DNA of 64,000 nt, taken from positions 1 through 64,000 of the forward strand of contig SAYS01000007.1 of assembly GCA_004015825.1 (NCBI GenBank). The letters are read 5' to 3'. This DNA is from Halovenus amylolytica. Its GTDB lineage: Archaea > Halobacteriota > Halobacteria > Halobacteriales > Haloarculaceae. This document shows, in pieces, positions 17,401-25,766 of the stretch. Position numbers and translations under genes: made by a program. Within the stretch, counting starts at the first letter, position 1, and every line of letters begins with the position of its first letter. Below the pieces are notes generated by a model that worked only from the letters and a program-made list of their open reading frames with translations, ran no database searches and was not told the origin of the DNA.

Positions 17401-18143
17401 ACCTCGATGCTCAGTCCCTCCATGTAGACGTCGAACATCGCCGACTTCTCGCGGTCGTTACCCTGCTGTTCGAGGTTGAGAATTCCCGTCGCAGTGACGT
17501 GGTCTCCAGGGGTCACCTCGCCGGTGATGTCGTCTTCGATGTGGACGTCGATGCTCTGTGGTGTCTCGCCACCACGGAGTCCCTCGGGGGATTCCTGGAT
17601 GCGGAGTTTCTGTGCGTCGATGAACTCCGACTGGTCGTAGTTGATCCGGAACGGACCCTGTCGTTCACAGCCCTGGCACTCGTGGGGCTCCTGAAAGTCG
17701 CCGCCCTCCTGGGGGATGCGGGTGAGCGTCCCACAGCGCTGGCACTCGAAGGCCGCCGTCGTGATCTTCGGACGGACATCGGTCGCCTTCCTGACGATCC
17801 CCTGTGCCGAGATCAACATCCCGCGGTGGTCCGCCCGGATCTCGCGGATGCCCGTCGTCTCCGGGAGATTCTGCACCCGGATGTGGGCCTGCCCCAGCGA
17901 GACGTCGACGGGCAGATCGTACAGCCGCAACGCCTCCTCGGCGTACTCGCGGAGCTGTGTGGGTTTGTTTCGGAAGTCGTCGGCGAGATCCGAATCGAAC
18001 CGGTAGAGATCCCCCCAGTCGATGTACAGCGATTTCTGCTCGTTGGGATACTTCTGGGCGAGCTGGGCGATCTCGTTTCGGTAGTAACTCCTGTAGAACT
18101 CCTCGAACGAGTCGATCAGTTCTGTGTCATCCGCACGGGCCAT
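14460..18143 (-). CDS. mcm: Replicative helicase MCM containing an intein
   Basis: A 1227-codon precursor: about 698 residues of MCM plus a 529-residue intein. The N-terminal domain has a C4 zinc site (CQRCG ... CQGC), and the AAA+ core has Walker A GDPGTGK, Walker B AAVDELDKM and arginine finger SRFDLIF. A C-terminal winged helix ends the protein. The hexamer unwinds DNA ahead of the replisome. The intein splits the Walker A motif right after its Lys, so unspliced protein should be inactive. The start at 18143 (MARADDTELIDSF) removes 15 upstream codons. Transcription probably continues into the 92-aa protein and the Cas4-like gene. Confidence 0.95.
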   Translation of the reverse strand: MARADDTELIDSFEEFYRSYYRNEIAQLAQKYPNEQKSLYIDWGDLYRFDSDLADDFRNKPTQLREYAEEALRLYDLPVDVSLGQAHIRVQNLPETTGIREIRADHRGMLISAQGIVRKATDVRPKITTAAFECQRCGTLTRIPQEGGDFQEPHECQGCERQGPFRINYDQSEFIDAQKLRIQESPEGLRGGETPQSIDVHIEDDITGEVTPGDHVTATGILNLEQQGNDREKSAMFDVYMEGLSIEVEDEQFEEMDISEDDKKEIVELSNTPNIYEEMVGAIAPSIYGYEMEKKAMVFQLFSGVTKFLPDGSRTRGDLHILLVGDPGTGKCVKGDTTVTLGDGRRKQIGKLVEENLDDPVPVDDGVYNTVDIPVPSLTDDGRIENRSATKVWKREAPEKMYQITTASGREIEVTPSHPLFVQSDGEFVPREAEHLRTGQFIAIPRQISTTAETNLDIDYRRSQANNAVRLNLPDTWEPWLARLIGYIIAEGHVSLSDDHTGTVSITNNDSEILSDVRQAFDKLNLSYFERDGRDHKTASEINCTAGEFVSFLENLEPAILKCSAEQRVPEKIAVADTQTRQNFLQAYIESEGHVSTKQREIAVSSMSRELLEDVRSLLLSEGIHSRLEQRENGSHRLRISGNNFATYVEEIGLITERKSGAAAAFDGISQNTNTDVVPGVGELLRDVRESLALPQSECGILRQTYQHYERGDRNPSSDRLKTVVREFSTRIEQLHDLRKRVENNEWGAIESAREELNLSQRVLSEGMNVTQTAISYYERENVAPDGGKLDDARSIILDRIDEALAVTETVQKLETLAQGSVHWEKINSIKILEPDYNWVYDLEVADTHNYISNGIISHNSQLLQYIKNIAPRSVYTSGKGSSAAGLTAAAVRDDFGEGQQWTLEAGALVLADQGIAAVDELDKMRSEDQSAMHQALEQQSISVSKAGINATLKSRCSLLGAANPTYGRFDEYEPIGEQIDLTPPLISRFDLIFTVTDKPDEEKDSELAEHILQTNYAGELNTHRTETSASNYTQEEVERITDDVAPTIEPDLLRKYVAYAQRNCYPTMTEDAKSAIQEYYVDLRSTGDTEDAPVPVTARKLEALVRLSEASARVRLSDTVEESDAQRAIDIAQYCLEDIGLDPETGELDADMIETGTSKSQRDRIKNIKQLISMIEEEYDEGAPVDIIIERAEEEGIEESKTEHEIEKLKQKGEVYEPQQNHLRTT
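15564..17150 (-). other. Intein in MCM Walker A (LAGLIDADG type with HTH-like repeats)
   Basis: A 529-residue intein. It starts at Cys332 of the precursor directly after GDPGTGK, ends with SHN, and is followed by Ser as the first C-extein residue. Splicing blocks include TPSHPLF (block B) and the C-terminal DLEVADTHNYISNGIISHN. Two LAGLIDADG motifs lie at LIGYIIAEGH and FLQAYIESEGH, so a homing endonuclease is probably active or recently so. Two XRE-like helix-turn-helix units are visible at about residues 683-721 and 753-791. DNA here is clearly richer in A/T than the flanking mcm exteins, a sign of later arrival. Confidence 0.93.
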
Positions 18144-18361
18144 CTGGTGAAGCAGAGATAATGCCCGCCCATTCAAGAAGGTTCGCAAACCGGGGTGGAA
18201 CTGAAGCTTGTCCGTACTGTCGCGGAGTGTTTCTCCCGCACATCAGAAAAAACGAGAACAGTCGAGCCCGAACCGGTGTTCGAGACACCGGTAGCCTGAC
18301 TCTCGGAACCAGTTTCTGTCCGTCGAGTAGCAATCCCATCCGACCACAGAATCCACTCCGA

Positions 18362-19147
18362 TCAGACGACGCCCAGTCCGCCGAGGACGAGGCGGAGGCC
18401 AATGCTCGTGAGCAACCCGAGCACAGCCACTCGGCGCTGTCGTTCTGTAACCACACTGCGAAGTTTTCGCCCACCGAGCACACCGACAGCAGCCGGCACT
18501 GCGGCGACCACGGAGAGCGCCAGGACAGTCGTATCCGGATAGAGGCCGAGCGCGCCAGCAGTCGCGACGCGGACACCGTTGAGACCGACGAAAAGCATCG
18601 CGACGACGCCGACAAACAGTCCATGCGGAAGCTCACAGCTTTTGAGGTAGGCGACGAGCTGGACACCGACGTTCGTCCCGCCGAACAGAACACCCGAAAC
18701 ACTCCCGACACCGATCATCGCAGCAGGACTCTCGACGAAACAGCCGGCCTTCGCGCGGTCGAGTCCGGGAATCGGAACTGCCTGCTGGAGGCTCGTGACG
18801 AAGGCGAGCGTGACGACCCCGAGTCCGACCCGGAGCGGTGCCTGTGGAAGCGAATCGAGAACGGCCATCCCGACGAGCATCCCGACGAGTGCGCCGCCGA
18901 GCAGCGGACCGAACCGCTGACCACAGGTGCGAAGCTGCGATCCGGAGAGTTCGCGGACGAGCGAGAGGTTCACTGCGAGAATGGGGATGATCATGAAAAC
19001 GACCGCCGTCGCCGGCTCGATGACCGTCGCCAGCCCCATCGTCGCGACGACGCCAAAGCCGAATCCTGCGAGGCCGTTGACTACGCCTGCAACGAGGATG
19101 ATAGCGCCGAGAAAGAGCAAGAAAACAGGGGTCAGCGGGAGCGACAC
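18362..19147 (-). CDS. Sulfite exporter TauE/SafE (TSUP) family permease
   Basis: A 261-residue integral membrane protein with about eight hydrophobic helices. The family repeat occurs twice (GVVNGLAGFGFGVVATMGL and SGVLFGGTNVGVQLVAYL). TSUP members export small anions such as sulfite, sulfoacetate or other organosulfur compounds. The substrate here is not predictable, since neighbours are mcm and a KDG kinase gene. Full length, no breaks. Confidence 0.82.
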   Translation of the reverse strand: MSLPLTPVFLLFLGAIILVAGVVNGLAGFGFGVVATMGLATVIEPATAVVFMIIPILAVNLSLVRELSGSQLRTCGQRFGPLLGGALVGMLVGMAVLDSLPQAPLRVGLGVVTLAFVTSLQQAVPIPGLDRAKAGCFVESPAAMIGVGSVSGVLFGGTNVGVQLVAYLKSCELPHGLFVGVVAMLFVGLNGVRVATAGALGLYPDTTVLALSVVAAVPAAVGVLGGRKLRSVVTERQRRVAVLGLLTSIGLRLVLGGLGVV

Positions 19148-19234
19148 AGTCGGGATTACCTGGCTGAGTACTTAATGATAGCTCCCTCGTGTGAGGTTAG
19201 TACAGTATCGGTGCCATCGACAGTACCGAACCGT

Positions 19235-20176
19235 TCAGCGGTCGATACCGCCCTCGTCGTCTTCGAGCACCGCCTGGACTTCGTGCTCGTCGACGACGGC
19301 GAGATCCCCTGTAATCGTCCGTTTGAGAGCGGCAGTCGCCGCGCCGTACTGGAGCGCGTCGCCGACAGAACGACCAGTCAGTTCCTGGGAGAGGTAGCCA
19401 CCGACGAAGGCGTCACCGGTCCCGATCGGATCGGTCGTCTCCGTCTCGAAGGTTGGCTGTTCGAGCAGTTCCTCGCCAGTCCAGGCGAGTGCACCCTCGT
19501 CGCCCCGTGTCACGACCACTGTCTCGCAGTCGTAGGTCGAACGGAGATCTCTGGCGAGGGTTTCGGCGTCGCCGGAGAAATCGAGGATACGGCGTGTGTC
19601 TCGCGCGGGCGCAAAGAGAAGATCAACTTTCGGCAAGAGGCCGTCGTAGGTTTCCCGCGCCTCTTCGGGTGACCAGAGTTTCTTCCGGTAGTTGAGGTCG
19701 AATCCTGTTCTGTCGGCGGTTTCGAGCAGTTGACTGGTCGTCTCTTCGAGTGTCTCCGAGAGTGCGGGCGTGATCCCAGTCGTGAACAGTAGCGCGGCCT
19801 CGTCGATGACCCCCGTGTCGAGTTCCTCGGGCGTGGCCGTCGTCACCGCCGCATCTGCCCGGTCGTAGATGACGTTCGTCCCGCGTGGCCTGCCACCCTG
19901 TTCGAGGTAGTAGGTCCCCTGGCGACCATCCTCGCTGCGGACGGCACGAACGTCGACGCCGTGGCGACGGATCTGCGCGACGACGCGGTTGCCGAGCACG
20001 GAGTCGGGCAGTTTCGAGAGCCACGTGGCGTCGACGCCCAGCCGCTGGGCAGCGATCGCGACGTTGCTTTCCGCGCCCGCAACCCGGAAATCGAGCTGGT
20101 CTGTCGTTTCGAGCCGGTCGCCGTGGGGTGGAGAGAGCCGGAGCAACCCCTCGCCGACGGTCACGAGATCGGGCAT
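19235..20176 (-). CDS. kdgK: 2-keto-3-deoxygluconate kinase-like PfkB sugar kinase
   Basis: A 313-residue PfkB/ribokinase-family kinase. The ATP/anion-hole signature PIGTGDAFVGGYL lies near residue 260 and the N-terminal substrate region contains DFRVAGAESNVAIAAQRLG. It best resembles haloarchaeal KDG kinase, which phosphorylates 2-keto-3-deoxygluconate in the semi-phosphorylative Entner-Doudoroff route. The reading frame stays open far upstream of 20176 through the antisense of cetZ, but MPDLVTVGEG is the family start. No other sugar-degradation gene is adjacent, so the exact substrate is less certain. Confidence 0.8.
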   Translation of the reverse strand: MPDLVTVGEGLLRLSPPHGDRLETTDQLDFRVAGAESNVAIAAQRLGVDATWLSKLPDSVLGNRVVAQIRRHGVDVRAVRSEDGRQGTYYLEQGGRPRGTNVIYDRADAAVTTATPEELDTGVIDEAALLFTTGITPALSETLEETTSQLLETADRTGFDLNYRKKLWSPEEARETYDGLLPKVDLLFAPARDTRRILDFSGDAETLARDLRSTYDCETVVVTRGDEGALAWTGEELLEQPTFETETTDPIGTGDAFVGGYLSQELTGRSVGDALQYGAATAALKRTITGDLAVVDEHEVQAVLEDDEGGIDR

Positions 20177-20419
20177 TGACTCACCCACAGTGTCAGTCGG
20201 TTCATGGCCGGAGGTAGCGTCAGCGACTACATAAACGTTCGAGAAACAGGGGATGAAACGCAGATGATTATCAAAAATGTTTCTGACAGACACACATTCA
20301 AATACGTGGAACACGAGAAATCCGACAGAGTGGACCGACGCGGTCAGATCAGGGGGCCGAAAGAGACACACGACGTCCCCGTCAAAGAGCGGTACACCGT
20401 CTAAACCTCCAAGATAGCT

Positions 20420-21592
20420 ATGAAACTCGCAACAATCGGTGTCGGCAATGCCGGGACCAAGATACTCGACAGGATGCTCGAATTCGAACAGGAAACGAAC
20501 CGTAACCTCTGCCGGCACGCGCTGGCGATCAACACCGCCCGGACGGATCTCGCCAAGCCGGATTTCATTCCCGAAGACCGGCGCGTTCTCATCGGCGATA
20601 CCCACCAGGAAGCGAAAGGCCACGGTGTCGGCGGTGACGTCGACGTCGGTGCCGACGTCGCAAAAACCGATATCGAGGAGATCCGGCGTGCGTTCGACGA
20701 CGTCGAGATCCACGACGTCGATGCCCTGTTCGTCTCCGCTGGACTCGGCGGCGGGACCGGCAGTGGTGCCGGCCCGGTCGTGATCTCGGAACTCCAGAAG
20801 ATGTACGACGAACCCGTCTACGGGCTTGGCGTCCTCCCCGGCGAGTACGAGGGTGGTCGACCGGCGCTCAACGCCGCACGGTCGCTGCAGTCTTTCGTCA
20901 ACGGTGTCGACAATTTCATGGCCTTCGACAACGACGCCTGGCGGGCCCGCGATCAGACGATCGAGGAAGGGTACGACGAGATGAACGAGGAGCTGGCGAA
21001 ACGGATCGTCACGCTGCTCGCGGCAGGCGAACAGGACGAGACGGACGTCGCCGAGAACGCGATGGACTCCAGTGACATCATGCGGACACTCGATACCGGT
21101 GGTGTCTCCTCGATCGGCTACGCGTCGAGTGCCGTCGACAGCCAGAAAGGACTGCTCACACGCTTCAAGGGCAACGGTGAGGAGTTCGACGACGAGGCCA
21201 GCGACGCAGCGAAGATCAAGGGACTCGTCCGCAGAGCCGTCAACTCCCGGCTGACGATCCCCGGCGAGGTATCGAGTACGGACCGTGCACTGATCGTCCT
21301 CTCCGGACCGCCGGAGACGTTCGCCCGGAAAGGGCTGGAAAGCGCCCGGCAGTGGATCGAACAGGAGGCAGACACCGTCGAGGTGCTCGCCGGTGACGAC
21401 CCCCGTCACAATGCAGATCATCTCGCTGCCGTCGTCCTGCTCTCGAACGTGACGAAGACGCCACGGATCGACGAGATCCAGAACCAGGCTGTCGACGCAC
21501 AGAACAAGATCCAGGCACAGGAAGCAGTCCGTGACGAGGAGATCAGCGAACTGATTACAGACGAAAACGACGAACTCGACCCAGTAATCTAA
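20420..21592 (+). CDS. cetZ: CetZ-family tubulin-like cytoskeletal protein (copy 1)
   Basis: A 390-residue tubulin/FtsZ-superfamily GTPase. The N-terminal nucleotide-binding loop is TIGVGNAGTKILDRML, and the tubulin signature appears as GLGGGTGSGAGP near residue 110. The C-terminal domain has the CetZ GPPETFARKGLESARQWIE segment. In haloarchaea CetZ proteins govern cell shape and motility-related rod formation rather than division. It is followed after 16 bases by a second cetZ gene in the same direction. Confidence 0.92.
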   Translation: MKLATIGVGNAGTKILDRMLEFEQETNRNLCRHALAINTARTDLAKPDFIPEDRRVLIGDTHQEAKGHGVGGDVDVGADVAKTDIEEIRRAFDDVEIHDVDALFVSAGLGGGTGSGAGPVVISELQKMYDEPVYGLGVLPGEYEGGRPALNAARSLQSFVNGVDNFMAFDNDAWRARDQTIEEGYDEMNEELAKRIVTLLAAGEQDETDVAENAMDSSDIMRTLDTGGVSSIGYASSAVDSQKGLLTRFKGNGEEFDDEASDAAKIKGLVRRAVNSRLTIPGEVSSTDRALIVLSGPPETFARKGLESARQWIEQEADTVEVLAGDDPRHNADHLAAVVLLSNVTKTPRIDEIQNQAVDAQNKIQAQEAVRDEEISELITDENDELDPVI

Positions 21593-21608
21593 GCGTGGGT
21601 CCAGCCAT

Positions 21609-23114
21609 ATGAAATTCGCACTCGTCGGCGTCGGTGGGGCCGGTGGACGGATCGTCAACGCCCTCGCCAAGGTCGAAAAAGAGAGTGATCGCGCGTTCAC
21701 CAGAGACCAGCATCTGGTCTTCGATACGACACAGGAAGCCTTCCAGGAGTGTCCCGATATTTCGCCGGACAAACACGTCCTCGTGGGTGATACCCACCCG
21801 GATATCCGCGGCGAGGGACTCGACGGCAATATCGGACTGGGTGCAGAGGTCGCCCGGGAGGACACGGACGAAATCTTCCGGGAGTTCGACAAACTCGCCA
21901 CACACGAGGTCCACGCGACGCTGTTCGTCGCCGGACTCAGCGGCGGAACCGGCGGCGGTGTCGGGCCGGTGATCCTGGATGGCCTCCAGTCGATCACCGA
22001 CAGCCCCGTCTACGTACTCGGGGTTCTCCCCGACGATAGCGAGGGTGACAAGGCAGCCTACAACGCTTCCCGGTCGCTACAATCGTACGTCGAGCTGGGC
22101 GACAACACAATTTTGTTCGACAACAACGCCTGGTACGACGACGGGGCCGACGGCGAGCTGGAAGAGACCTACAAACGGCTGAACGTCGAGCTGGTGACAC
22201 GGGTGATCGCCGTCCTCGCGGCAGGTGAACTCGAAAACGCACCGATCGCAGAGAACAGGATGGATGCGAGTGACATCATCCGGACACTCGAACCCGGCGG
22301 CGTCTCGACGCTCGGTTACGCGACGACGGAGCTGGACCGCCCCGATGGGTGGCTCCACCGGCTGCTCTCGTACTTCCGTTCCACCGACGATGACGAGCCG
22401 GTGACGGACGCGACCCAGATCAAGGAACTCATCCAGTCGACAGTCCAGACGAAGATGACCCTCCCGAGCGAGATCACGAGCACCGAGAAGGGGATGCTCG
22501 TCCTCTCCGGGCCACGGGACGTCTGTTCGCGCAAAGGCTTCGAGACGGGCCGGTACTGGCTCGAACAGGAGACAGACACCGTCGAGGTTCGGGCCGGTGA
22601 CGAGCCGATGGATGACTCACTGATCGCCGCCTCGGTCCTGTTGACGAACGTCACCGAGGTCCCCCGGATCGACGACCTCCAGAAACGTGCCGTCGCGTAC
22701 AAAAACAGCCTGGCAGACGACGAGCCGACGCCCACGACGGCGACAGGTGCTCGGGAAGGCGCGTTCGATTCACCCGTCGAAGACGCCGAGAACAATGCCA
22801 GCGACGAAGCGGAGACTGCTGGCGAAACAGACGGTGACGAACAGGAGGTCGTCGATGAAACAGACAGCGACGAAGAAGCGACCACGAGTGAAGACAGAAC
22901 GGAGCAAGAGGGTGCCGAAGGCAGTATCGAGGACACTGTCGCCGAGGCGAACGCCGCGATCGAAGAAGCGGAGCCGAAGCCAGACGAATCAGTGGACAGT
23001 ATCGAGGAGGCATTCGCTGGTGACGACGAGAGTTCGGACGACGAGGACGACTCGAGCGCGGAGGACGAATGGGAACCGAAGATCGGGACCGAAGAACAGC
23101 TCGACAGCGAGTAA
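21609..23114 (+). CDS. cetZ: CetZ-family protein with long acidic C-terminal tail (copy 2)
   Basis: A 501-residue paralogue. The GTPase part (1-375) has the loop VGVGGAGGRIVNALA and signature GLSGGTGGGVGP. Residues from about 380 to 501 form a low-complexity tail rich in Asp, Glu and Ser (DEDDSSAEDEWEPK near the end), not present in copy 1. Such a tail could act like the disordered acidic tails of tubulins as a partner-binding region; this is inference. Tandem arrangement with only 16 bases between the genes suggests joint expression and perhaps co-polymerisation. Confidence 0.9.
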   Translation: MKFALVGVGGAGGRIVNALAKVEKESDRAFTRDQHLVFDTTQEAFQECPDISPDKHVLVGDTHPDIRGEGLDGNIGLGAEVAREDTDEIFREFDKLATHEVHATLFVAGLSGGTGGGVGPVILDGLQSITDSPVYVLGVLPDDSEGDKAAYNASRSLQSYVELGDNTILFDNNAWYDDGADGELEETYKRLNVELVTRVIAVLAAGELENAPIAENRMDASDIIRTLEPGGVSTLGYATTELDRPDGWLHRLLSYFRSTDDDEPVTDATQIKELIQSTVQTKMTLPSEITSTEKGMLVLSGPRDVCSRKGFETGRYWLEQETDTVEVRAGDEPMDDSLIAASVLLTNVTEVPRIDDLQKRAVAYKNSLADDEPTPTTATGAREGAFDSPVEDAENNASDEAETAGETDGDEQEVVDETDSDEEATTSEDRTEQEGAEGSIEDTVAEANAAIEEAEPKPDESVDSIEEAFAGDDESSDDEDDSSAEDEWEPKIGTEEQLDSE

Positions 23115-23115
23115 C

Positions 23116-24528
23116 TCAGTTCGGTTTCAGGCGTTCGTCGACCGGCTGTTCGGTGAACTCGAACCGGGCACCCCCGGCCCGGCTATCCAGTATTTCGACG
23201 TTCCACTGGTGCGCTTCGGCGATCTGTGCGACGATCGCCAGCCCGAAGCCAGTGCCGTCCGCCTCGGTCGTGAATCCGGAGTCGAAGACGCTCGTCCTGT
23301 GTGTGTCGTCGATGCCGGGGCCGTCGTCGGCGACGTAGAAGCCGGAGGGGAGTTGCTCGCCGATCCGTGTCGACGTATGCATCGGATCGACCGGCCCCAC
23401 CGTGACGGTCGCATCCTCGCCGGCGTGTTCGACTGCGTTCCGGAACAGATTCTCGAACAGCTGCTGGAGTCGGTCGGGGTCGGCCTCGACCTCCCGGTCG
23501 GCCCTGATAGCCAGCGACATCTCTTTCGTGTCGACGGTAGCCCACGCCTCGTGTGCGATCGACGCCAGTGAGACAGGTTCCGTCTCCTGTGTGTTCTGAC
23601 CCTGCCGGGCGAGTGTGAGGACGTCACCGATGATGGTGTCGATCCGGTCGTGGGCCTGCCTGACCTTCTGGAAGGCGGCCTCGTTCCCGGTCTCGGCTGC
23701 CCGCTCCAGATGGCCTGTCGCGACCTGGAGTGGGCTCCGGAGGTCGTGGGAGACGATCTCGGCGAACCGCTCCAGTCGCTGTTTCTGTTCCCGGAGGATG
23801 TTCTCGCGCTGTTTACGGTCGGTGACATCCCGGCAGTTGAAGACGAGCCCGTCGATCGGTGCCTCGTCGAGGCGGTTGCGTCCAGCAGCTTCGAGTACCC
23901 GCCACTCGCCGGTGTTGGTCTGAATTCTGAACTCGATACGCTGCTGGGTGTCGGGATCTGCACGCAGCTGTGTGAGGATCCGTCGGAGCTCGTCCACCTC
24001 TTCCGGGTGGATCTCCGATTCCAGCTGCGAGCCGACTAACGAGCCGGGTGGACAGTCGAGTTCGTCCGCGAACGTGGGGTCGGCAAACGTGATACGTCCG
24101 CTGCTATCGAGGATCAGGCTGTGGTCGGGGAGCACTTCGAGGAGATCGGTGGGAGCTGGCTGCAAAACGAGCAGTTGGTGGCCGTCGCTGGAGAAACGCT
24201 CACACGTCGCCCTGACCGGCCGATCAGCCGGCTGAATCGTCCGCTCCACTGGACGACCCTCGGAAACGAGGGGTTCTATCTCGGGGAGTACGTCGGGCAA
24301 TTCGGTTCCAGGCGTCAGTTCGGCGGCCGGAAACAGCCGCTGTGCGCACGGGTCGGCCTCCAGAACAGTCGCCGTCTCGTCCAGCAGGATGTAGCCATCT
24401 CCGTCCAGTTGTTCGGCCGAACCCGACCGATCGGTCGTCGCGATAGCAGTCGACAGACACCACAGCGCAGTCGTCGCCACTGCGCCCATCGTGACACAAA
24501 CACGCCGAATCCGTCTCGACTCTCTCAT
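23116..24528 (-). CDS. PAS-domain sensor histidine kinase
   Basis: A 470-residue kinase. A hydrophobic stretch at about residues 10-31 is a possible membrane anchor. One or two PAS-like domains follow (about 35-125 and 125-240, with LPDHSLILDSSGRITFADPTF). The HisKA dimerisation helix carries VSHDLRSPLQVATGHLE with the phospho-His. The ATPase domain has the N-box ENLFRNAVEHAG, G1 DDGPGID and G2 GTGFGLAIVAQIAEAH. Its stop falls just after the cetZ2 stop (convergent). No response regulator gene adjoins it, as is common in haloarchaea. The signal is unknown. Confidence 0.9.
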   Translation of the reverse strand: MRESRRIRRVCVTMGAVATTALWCLSTAIATTDRSGSAEQLDGDGYILLDETATVLEADPCAQRLFPAAELTPGTELPDVLPEIEPLVSEGRPVERTIQPADRPVRATCERFSSDGHQLLVLQPAPTDLLEVLPDHSLILDSSGRITFADPTFADELDCPPGSLVGSQLESEIHPEEVDELRRILTQLRADPDTQQRIEFRIQTNTGEWRVLEAAGRNRLDEAPIDGLVFNCRDVTDRKQRENILREQKQRLERFAEIVSHDLRSPLQVATGHLERAAETGNEAAFQKVRQAHDRIDTIIGDVLTLARQGQNTQETEPVSLASIAHEAWATVDTKEMSLAIRADREVEADPDRLQQLFENLFRNAVEHAGEDATVTVGPVDPMHTSTRIGEQLPSGFYVADDGPGIDDTHRTSVFDSGFTTEADGTGFGLAIVAQIAEAHQWNVEILDSRAGGARFEFTEQPVDERLKPN

Positions 24529-24631
24529 CGCCTGTCACCAGCCCGACGACTCACTGCCATTGGTATATTGCTGACAGTCTCGTGGCATAACCCTTTCTAT
24601 AATTATTATTACTGGTAGATACGGCAGCCGA

Positions 24632-24859
24632 TCAGTAGGACTCCGGTCCAAACTTGTTGATGAGAACAGTCACGACGAGAAAGGCGGTCGCAGAGGTCAG
24701 GCCCATGATCGACGCGACGATAAGACGAGCAACGATCGGCGCATCGATCAAAAATGTCATTATGAGAGTCATAACGACGACGACCACCCCCATATTTCGG
24801 AGATCGTCCTGGTCGATCCCGAACCGTTCGAGCATACTGGAAGGACTGGGGGTAGTCAT
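24632..24859 (-). CDS. Small two-helix membrane protein
   Basis: A 75-residue protein with two hydrophobic helices (GVVVVVMTLIMTFLI and LIVASIMGLTSATAFLVVTVLI). The start at 24859 (MTTPSPSSMLERFGI) is the most natural, since upstream in-frame codons overlap the divergent gene region. No known function. It stands alone between the kinase and a small zinc-ribbon gene. Confidence 0.6.
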   Translation of the reverse strand: MTTPSPSSMLERFGIDQDDLRNMGVVVVVMTLIMTFLIDAPIVARLIVASIMGLTSATAFLVVTVLINKFGPESY

Positions 24860-24971
24860 TTCAGCATTGTGGTTTCTGGAGTTGCATCCTTCTATAAGAA
24901 GCTTCCTCAGAAGTGTAGTTGTCTCGCAGGTAGGAGCGGCGTTTATACAGTAAACTGTCTTACATACAACT

Positions 24972-25169
24972 ATGGGAGATACCCTGACCTGTGACGACTG
25001 TGGCCACGAAATCGAATCGGCCGACGACCTCGAAGAACACGAAGTCCCGGAGGTCGAAGTGGAAAGTGACGGTTCTTTCAACCTCTGGGGGAGCAACGAT
25101 CTCTATCTATGCAAGGAGTGTCGGAAACCACTCGGCGTCAGTCGGCGGTCGGACAAACGCGGTGAATAG
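24972..25169 (+). CDS. Small zinc-ribbon protein (CxxC pairs)
   Basis: A 65-residue acidic protein with two Cys pairs, CDDC near residue 7 and CKEC near residue 47, forming a probable single zinc site. It belongs to the abundant haloarchaeal class of small zinc-finger proteins, whose roles include regulation of stress and biofilm traits in some members. Nothing more specific can be said. TATA-like TTATACAG lies about 30 bases upstream. Confidence 0.7.
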   Translation: MGDTLTCDDCGHEIESADDLEEHEVPEVEVESDGSFNLWGSNDLYLCKECRKPLGVSRRSDKRGE

Positions 25170-25238
25170 TTCGTTTATTTTTCTGAAAGCCGAGCGAGAC
25201 ACCGACTGAAAGAGTCCTGATTGTTCGCTGGCACCAGA

Positions 25239-25640
25239 TTACGCCGGATCGAGAATCCGTCGGAAGATGAGATACGTGACGACACTGAACCCGATGCCAC
25301 CGTACAGTGCCACTGCCGTGTCCGACGAGACGAGCAGGAGCGCGACTGCGAGGGCAGGGCCGAGGAAACACGCAACGGCCACCGCACCGTGGTTGTAATC
25401 ACCCGTGGCGGGGTGGTCGTGAATACCGCCTTCGTCCGTGTCGGTCAGTTGGACACTGGCGTGGTACGGAATGTAGAAGCGAACCCCGATCGCCGAGACC
25501 GCCGCGATAATCATACTGAACCGGACCTCGTCCGTGGCAAGGAAGATCAGATAGTAGACGCCGAGTGCAAAAAGCAGCGCGATCACTTTGCTCAAGCGAT
25601 CGGCTCGCTCGACCGAGTCGGCGATCCCTGTTTCAGACAT
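25239..25640 (-). CDS. Small integral membrane protein
   Basis: A 133-residue protein with four hydrophobic helices (VIALLFALGVYYLIFLA, MIIAAVSAIGVRFYI, AVAVACFLGPALAVALLLV, ALYGGIGFSVVTYLIF). The start at 25640 (MSETGIADSVERAD) is chosen over 25700, where the extra N-terminus looks non-coding. I do not recognise the family. Confidence 0.65.
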   Translation of the reverse strand: MSETGIADSVERADRLSKVIALLFALGVYYLIFLATDEVRFSMIIAAVSAIGVRFYIPYHASVQLTDTDEGGIHDHPATGDYNHGAVAVACFLGPALAVALLLVSSDTAVALYGGIGFSVVTYLIFRRILDPA

Positions 25641-25766
25641 ACTAACAGCACAGTGGGTCGACTGGCTTAAATATTGATTATCGGGACAGCGATCTGCCAA
25701 TAAAACTGGGCGTGTTTCGACTACGCGGGTTGTAATAAAAAGAACGAAAACTGAGAGTGTCAGTAG

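Noticed and set aside
20177..21997. Upstream extension of the KDG kinase ORF through cetZ
   Set aside because: The extra 600 codons are antisense to cetZ; the kinase family begins at MPDLVTVGEG.
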